64,000 nt of DNA from Bacillota bacterium (GTDB taxonomy: Bacteria; Bacillota; Clostridia; Lachnospirales; Lachnospiraceae). The notes below the pieces were generated by a model that saw nothing but the letters and a program-made list of their open reading frames with translations, was not told the DNA's origin and made no database searches. Below are positions 59,201-64,000 of the stretch, in pieces (position 1 is the first letter of the stretch; each line of letters starts with the position of its first letter). A program made the translations under genes and the position numbers. The DNA lies in contig JAEWPQ010000185.1 of the NCBI GenBank assembly GCA_023460575.1, positions 46,271 through 110,270 on the forward strand, written 5' to 3'.

Positions 59201-60253
59201 CTATTTTCCTATGTATGGTGTAATATACTCTAACTGTGCATCAACATTATCTGTAAAAATAAGCTTGGAACCGGTATCGATATTCTGCTCTACCGTTTCT
59301 CCATTCAATGCTTTCACTGCATTTTCAACGCCGAGTTTCCCCATCTGAACCGGATCCTGGGCTACTGTTCCGAAAAACTTACCGGATTTTACCAGATTTA
59401 ATGCTTCAGAAGCACCATCAAATCCAATAATCTTAATCTGGTCCTGTAATCCTGCTTCTTCCACCGCTCTTCTTGCGCCAATTGCCATGCTGTCGTTGCA
59501 GCAATAGAACAGCTGTAAGTCCGGATTTGCCGTAATGATATTCTGAGCTGCATTATAACCCTGGTCAACCTCCCAGTTTGCTGACTGCTCTGCAACTATC
59601 TGAATTGTGTCCCCAGCTCCTTCAACAAAGCCATCATGCCTGTCCCATGAATTTTGCTGGGTTTCAATTCCAGTAAGAATCGCAGTTTTAATTCCTTTGT
59701 CAAAATTTTGTTTTACGTATTCTCCTGCTTTGATACCGCCGGTTTTATTATCCGTTCCGTAAAATGGAATCTTCATTGATACTTTACCTGTCACGGAATC
59801 ATCCAGCTTTGTATCAATGTTAAATACCAATATTCCCGCACTCTCACATTTTTTTAGCGCAGTCTCCAGCCCTTCCGAAGATGAAGGCACAATACAAATG
59901 GCATTTACCCCGGATGTGATCATATTTTCCACAATTGTCAGCTGATCCGCTGCACTGGCATGAGAATCTGCCGCCTGAACCTCCAGTTTAACCCCCAGTT
60001 CCTTTGCCTTTTCCTTCGCACCATTACACATGGCGATAAAATATTCATTGTTCAGCGTCATAGGGACAAAACCAATGGTATAGTTATTGGCTTTTGCCTC
60101 CGCCTTTGATTCTGCTTTTGTTTCTGTCTCTGTTTTTGTTTCTGCTTTTGTCTCGGTTTTTACGTCATTTGCTTCTCCCTTCTTAGCACAACCCGTTAAC
60201 ACAGTCATTGCCATAACAATACCTAATACCACAGCCAGGGCTCTTTTTTTCAT
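59201..60253 (-). CDS. Sugar ABC transporter substrate-binding lipoprotein, RbsB type
   Basis: The 350-residue protein has a lipoprotein signal with lipobox LTGC (Cys22) followed by a low-complexity linker of repeated KTET/KAE units (about 28-55) that keeps the binding domain off the membrane. The periplasmic-binding fold starts YTIGFVPMTLNNEYFIAMCN and includes ITSGVNAICIVPSSSEG, FNIDTKLD and FYCCNDSMAIGARRAV. It captures a monosaccharide for the permease and ATPase encoded upstream. AAGGAGG precedes the ATG. Confidence 0.93.
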   Translation of the reverse strand: MKKRALAVVLGIVMAMTVLTGCAKKGEANDVKTETKAETKTETETKAESKAEAKANNYTIGFVPMTLNNEYFIAMCNGAKEKAKELGVKLEVQAADSHASAADQLTIVENMITSGVNAICIVPSSSEGLETALKKCESAGILVFNIDTKLDDSVTGKVSMKIPFYGTDNKTGGIKAGEYVKQNFDKGIKTAILTGIETQQNSWDRHDGFVEGAGDTIQIVAEQSANWEVDQGYNAAQNIITANPDLQLFYCCNDSMAIGARRAVEEAGLQDQIKIIGFDGASEALNLVKSGKFFGTVAQDPVQMGKLGVENAVKALNGETVEQNIDTGSKLIFTDNVDAQLEYITPYIGK

Positions 60254-60323
60254 TTCTTTTTCCTCCTTGTTTTTTTTATTTTTATGCGCTTAAAACGCTT
60301 GTACCCGACGCCTGATGACCTCC

Positions 60324-61286
60324 CTACTCCGCCTTTCTTTCATTAGCCTTGTCAACATAAACAGCGAGAATAATCACAACGCCGATTATGACTGTCTGCC
60401 AGTAGGTAGCTACATTTAATATCTGCAGACCACATTTTAATATCCCTAATACCAAAGCCCCGATCAGTGTATTTCCAACATTGCCTTTTCCTCCTGATAA
60501 CGCAATGCCTCCCAATACCGTTGCTGCTATGGCATCCATTTCATATCCTGCTCCTGCATTGGGATCTGCATATGCAAGTCTGGACAATAAGCAGACTCCT
60601 CCGATTGCTGAAAACATGCCTGCAATGGCATACGTTAAAATTTCAATTTTACGAATCTTTACACCGGAAAGCTTTGCCGCATTGGGGTTGCCTCCAAACG
60701 CATAGACTCTCCTTCCGAATTTCGTTTTTGTCGTTACAAATACCATAATGACATAAAGAATAAAAACGTAGTAAACCAGTGCCGTTATTCCAAACAGCTT
60801 GCTGCCGGTGAAAGCTGCCAGACTGTCATTAAAACCGGAAATGGGCTTTCCGTCTGTTAAAACCTTTGTAAATCCTCGGAATATCTGCATGGATCCCAAT
60901 GTCACGATAAACGCCGGAACCTTACCATAACTGATAAAATACCCATTAAACATGCCGATCAGAAAACCAATTCCTATACATAAAATAATAGTGACAGCCA
61001 AAGGAACTCCGCCCTTTAACATCATGCCTCCGGCAATTCCGACAAATGCGATTATGGATCCAACCGATAAATCAATTCCTCCCGTTAATATAACAAAGGA
61101 CGCTCCTATTCCAGTGATTCCAATAATGGCCGACTGCTGGATAATGTTCATGATATTCTGCATGGAAAAGAAGTTTTTTCCGTTCAGCTGGCACAGGATT
61201 GAAAATGCCAGTAATATGACAACCCCTCCCAGATAAAGCGAACATGCATGTACATCTATCTTTTTGCTTTTACATAATTTCCACAT
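60324..61286 (-). CDS. Sugar ABC transporter permease, RbsC type
   Basis: The 320-residue protein has eight to ten membrane segments. The RbsC-family marks are GIDLSVGSIIAFVGIAGG, NGYFISYGKVPAFIVTLGSM, VYAFGGNPNAAKLSGV and IAATVLGGIALSGGKGNVGN. A homodimer would form the channel of the importer. GGGAGG precedes the ATG, and the upstream ATPase gene ends two bases before it. Confidence 0.94.
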   Translation of the reverse strand: MWKLCKSKKIDVHACSLYLGGVVILLAFSILCQLNGKNFFSMQNIMNIIQQSAIIGITGIGASFVILTGGIDLSVGSIIAFVGIAGGMMLKGGVPLAVTIILCIGIGFLIGMFNGYFISYGKVPAFIVTLGSMQIFRGFTKVLTDGKPISGFNDSLAAFTGSKLFGITALVYYVFILYVIMVFVTTKTKFGRRVYAFGGNPNAAKLSGVKIRKIEILTYAIAGMFSAIGGVCLLSRLAYADPNAGAGYEMDAIAATVLGGIALSGGKGNVGNTLIGALVLGILKCGLQILNVATYWQTVIIGVVIILAVYVDKANERKAE

Positions 61287-61287
61287 T

Positions 61288-62781
61288 TTATTTTCCTCCC
61301 ATTAGTGCATAGGATAATATCTTCTCCTGTGTTAAATCCGTGGTGTTTTTTACATCTGCTGCTATTTCTCCATTATTCAGCACCAAAACCCTATCGCACA
61401 TTTTTTGTATTTCCGGAATATCTGATGAAATCATAATAATTGATTTGCCTTCCCCAACCAGTTTCCCCATGATCTGATAGATCTCATCTCTGGCACCTAC
61501 ATCAATTCCCCTGGTTGGCTCATCAAATATAAATATCTGGGCATTTGTTAAAAGCCATTTTGCAATCACGACCTTTTGCTGATTGCCGCCGGATAAATTT
61601 TTTACTGCTGTATTGATTGAATGTGTTTTTATCAGCAATTTTTCAACCGATTGATTCGCCGTATCATCTATTTTTGTTTTGCTGAGAGCGAATTTTCCAA
61701 AAAGCTTCAGATTGGGAAGTGATATATTTTCTTTGAGTGAGTGCATCAGCACAAGACCCTCATCTTTTCTGTCTTCGCTTAAATAAACAATTCCTTCCTC
61801 AATTGATCTGCAGATATCTGTTCTGGAAATGTCTTTCTCATTAAAAGAAACTTTACCGGAACTTTTTGTATATGCACCAATAATGCATTTTGCCAGTTCT
61901 GTCCTTCCGGAACCCACCAGACCGGACATCCCCAGTATTTCTCCTTTATTCAAGCTGAAACTGATGTTTTTCAGCAGATTTTTGTAGCATAAATCTTCCA
62001 CCTTCAATACCTGCTTATGAGCATCTATAAAGGTATTTTCAAATCTGTTGAAATTTACATTCCGGCCGACCATCATTCTGGTCAGCTCTTCCACAGAGGT
62101 TTCCTTAAGTTCCACAGTATCCACATACTCCCCGTCTCTCATGACGGTGCATCTGTCACCGATTTCAAACAGTTCACCCATACGGTGTGATATATAAATG
62201 ATTCCAATGTCTTTTGTTTTCAGTTCTCTTATGATCTTAAATAACCGTTCCGTTTCCTTATCTGTGATCGAAGCCGTAGGTTCATCCAAAACAAGTATTT
62301 TTACATCCATGGAGATTGCTTTTGATATTTCCACCATCTGTTTCTGGGCAACGCTTAAGTTCCCCACAAGTGTATCCGGATCACAGCCAAGACCAATCAG
62401 ATCCATATATTTTTGGGCTTCCTCTCTGCTTTTTCGCTGATCTATGATTCCTCTGCTTGTATATTCTTTGCCCATAAATATATTTTCCCAGATTGATACA
62501 TGAGGATTTAGATTGAATTCCTGGTAAATCACACTGATTCCTTTATCAATCACCTCTTTTGGAGTCATGGCTGGAAGCTCTTCGCCATTTAAAACAACAC
62601 TTCCGGTCTCGCGCCGGTATGCACCTGAGAGTATTTTTATCAGTGTTGATTTTCCCGCACCATTTTCGCCCAGCAGAACATGCACTTCTCCCTTTCTGAC
62701 CTCAAGCCTGGTATCTTTTAAAACCGGAACTCCAAAAAATTTCTTTGATATCCCCGTCATTTTCAGGATAATATCGCTCAT
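61288..62781 (-). CDS. Sugar ABC transporter ATPase, RbsA type
   Basis: The 497-residue protein has two ABC domains. Domain 1 has Walker A GENGAGKST, signature LSVAQKQMVEISKAI and Walker B ILVLDEPTASITD; domain 2 has a degenerate Walker A GLVGSGRTELA, signature LSGGNQQKVVIAKWL and Walker B IFIFDEPTRGIDVG. This layout is typical of RbsA/XylG/MglA importers. AAAGGAG precedes the ATG. It powers the RbsC/RbsB partners encoded downstream. Confidence 0.95.
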   Translation of the reverse strand: MSDIILKMTGISKKFFGVPVLKDTRLEVRKGEVHVLLGENGAGKSTLIKILSGAYRRETGSVVLNGEELPAMTPKEVIDKGISVIYQEFNLNPHVSIWENIFMGKEYTSRGIIDQRKSREEAQKYMDLIGLGCDPDTLVGNLSVAQKQMVEISKAISMDVKILVLDEPTASITDKETERLFKIIRELKTKDIGIIYISHRMGELFEIGDRCTVMRDGEYVDTVELKETSVEELTRMMVGRNVNFNRFENTFIDAHKQVLKVEDLCYKNLLKNISFSLNKGEILGMSGLVGSGRTELAKCIIGAYTKSSGKVSFNEKDISRTDICRSIEEGIVYLSEDRKDEGLVLMHSLKENISLPNLKLFGKFALSKTKIDDTANQSVEKLLIKTHSINTAVKNLSGGNQQKVVIAKWLLTNAQIFIFDEPTRGIDVGARDEIYQIMGKLVGEGKSIIMISSDIPEIQKMCDRVLVLNNGEIAADVKNTTDLTQEKILSYALMGGK

Positions 62782-62787
62782 AATTTC

Positions 62788-64000
62788 TCAGCTCCTTTCC
62801 TGTAATTTTTTATAACTGTCAATCAGATACGAAGTGTCAGTGTCCGGCATATAGCTCTTGGTTTCTACGGAATTGCAGACAATTTCACGTATGGCTTTTA
62901 GCTCCAGACTTGGTTGGAAATATTTCAGCTGCGCCGCTATGTTCCCCATGGCTGTGCTTTCTCCAAAACATGCAATTACGTTCTTCCCTGTACAATTGGC
63001 TGTCATCTGATTTACAAGTTCATTCTTTGCACCGCCTCCGACAATATAGATACAGTCAAAATATTCCTTTGTAACTCTCTGTAAATGCTCAATGGTAACA
63101 GCATAACTGCATGCCATGGATTCATATACTGATTTAACAATTGTATTCCAGGAAAAACCGCCCTCAGCCTGTTTGGTTTCTTTCAGATAGTTCCAGATTT
63201 CTTTTCCCATATGGGCCGGATTAAAAAATCTTATATCATTCATATCAATAAGCGGAATATTCTTACCGCCTTCCTCTTCAGAAAGTTTAACAATCTCCTC
63301 CCAGGTGACTTCTCTTTTTACATCCGTTTCATACTCTTTCTTAATTTTCTGAATTATAAACATTCCTGCTCCGTTTTTAAGAAGTGTAATTGTATCAAAT
63401 GCACCTGACTCATTTGTAAGCCCGGCATCAAATACTTCCTTTGATAGCAGCGGCTTTAAAAGCTCCGTTCCTACTAAAGCCCATGTCCCTGAACTGATAA
63501 ATGCAAAATGCTCCTGCTGTGCAGGCACCGCAAGTACTGCCGCCGCCGTATCATGGGATGGAACGCATATTACCGGAATATCATAATCAGCTCCTATTTC
63601 AGCCTTTATATCATCTGATAAATATCCAATTGCTTCTCCATGTCTGCCAAAATCATGAAACAGATTTCTGCTGATCTTCATTTCCCTGCACACAAAATCA
63701 CTGACTGATTTTGCATTCACATCCATAAGCTGGGTGGTACTGAATTCACTGGGTTCATTCAGCATTTTTCCTGTCAGAAGATAATTTAAAATATCAGGAA
63801 TCATTAAAAGCTTGTCCGCCGCCCGGTACACATCCGGCATCTCCTCTTTCATACCTTTCAATAAGTACACGGAATTAATTTTATCGCAAAGAATTCCTGT
63901 ATTCATAAACATCTGTTTTCGTTCTGAATCAGTCATCTTTGACAATTGCTGTTCACCCAGTGAATTCCTGTACGCCAGCGGATTATTGAGCATATTCCCC
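62788..64000 (-). CDS. FGGY-family sugar kinase (rhamnulokinase-like), N-terminus beyond the window
   Basis: The frame is open to the right edge with no stop, so the true start lies outside; an internal Met at 63993 is not the start. About 404 residues are visible, and some 80-100 N-terminal residues with the first phosphate loop are missing. Visible marks are the catalytic Asp region VICVPSHDTAAAVLAVP, FISSGTWALVGTELL and the second-domain loop IYIVGGGAKNELVNQMTANC, closest to rhamnulokinase-type kinases. With the aldolase downstream it would phosphorylate a ketose at C1. It is six bases upstream of the ATPase gene. Confidence 0.9.
   Translation of the reverse strand, partial: GNMLNNPLAYRNSLGEQQLSKMTDSERKQMFMNTGILCDKINSVYLLKGMKEEMPDVYRAADKLLMIPDILNYLLTGKMLNEPSEFSTTQLMDVNAKSVSDFVCREMKISRNLFHDFGRHGEAIGYLSDDIKAEIGADYDIPVICVPSHDTAAAVLAVPAQQEHFAFISSGTWALVGTELLKPLLSKEVFDAGLTNESGAFDTITLLKNGAGMFIIQKIKKEYETDVKREVTWEEIVKLSEEEGGKNIPLIDMNDIRFFNPAHMGKEIWNYLKETKQAEGGFSWNTIVKSVYESMACSYAVTIEHLQRVTKEYFDCIYIVGGGAKNELVNQMTANCTGKNVIACFGESTAMGNIAAQLKYFQPSLELKAIREIVCNSVETKSYMPDTDTSYLIDSYKKLQERS

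Noticed and set aside
60087..60170. Tandem repeat suggestive of a minisatellite
   Set aside because: It is the coding sequence of the KTET/KAE linker of the RbsB-type lipoprotein, a usual low-complexity spacer.

Overview
The window looks like the chromosome of a low-GC Gram-positive anaerobe of the Clostridia, most likely Lachnospiraceae (inference). The grounds are strong AGGAGG-type ribosome binding sites, YesM/YesN two-component systems, several carbohydrate ABC transporters, a glycoside hydrolase operon under a LacI regulator, an ECF transporter with a fused ATPase, and many MerR/MarR/TetR/LytTR/HxlR regulators. No tRNA, rRNA, CRISPR array, prophage or insertion sequence was seen. Most genes are on the minus strand.

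Layout. 1-4921: a sugar ABC transporter with its YesN/YesM two-component system (kinase cut by the window edge; no binding protein visible). 5005-9021: a DUF2974 hydrolase-like protein, a plus-strand trio (GIY-YIG-like, DUF2087, CatA-like acetyltransferase), and a minus-strand SGNH-like protein with a Lys-rich lipoprotein. 9188-12176: an OmpR-type two-component system divergent from a TVP38/DedA membrane protein; near-identical sequence boxes upstream of the regulator, TVP38 and the lipoprotein suggest one regulon. 12027-12395: two broken genes meeting end to end. 12418-13997: a MerR-GyrI regulator and a lipoprotein. 14165-24089: an operon of GH43, carboxylesterase, beta-helix protein and Lpl-type ABC importer, with a LacI regulator, a clear sigma-A promoter and two operators. 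24131-27205: DUF1456, DbpA helicase, DUF3021-LytTR pair. 27354-29090: secreted glycoside hydrolase with ricin-type lectin domain. 29175-30449: a MarR regulator, a DtxR-like regulator and an unrecognised 81-residue ORF with an ATT start, each preceded by the same palindrome. 30487-33815: a condensation/acetyltransferase-like protein and argS, whose leader encodes an arginine-rich peptide ahead of a terminator. 33833-39432: a MalT-like regulator, an ABC-2 exporter and a 35-residue membrane peptide. 39574-45914: alpha/beta hydrolase, WYL regulator, ABC-F protein, HxlR/flavin reductase pair, DUF188 and an acetate transporter. 46042-52156: APH-like kinase, MATE pump, TetR and an MptD-type ECF transporter. 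52148-58389: two unrecognised proteins, a YwbE/MFS/phosphodiesterase operon, DUF421 and a serine hydrolase. 58528-64000: a sugar operon (class II aldolase, Rbs-type importer, sugar kinase cut by the edge).

The most interesting signals are regulatory: (1) a complete apparent ribosome-mediated attenuator for argS (promoter, 18-residue peptide with five Arg in six codons, competing helices, terminator); (2) a three-site MarR regulon containing an apparently leaderless marR and an ATT-initiated ORF; (3) shared response-regulator boxes; (4) a 35-residue membrane peptide flanked by two mutually exclusive hairpins and its own terminator. All functional roles are inferred from sequence only.
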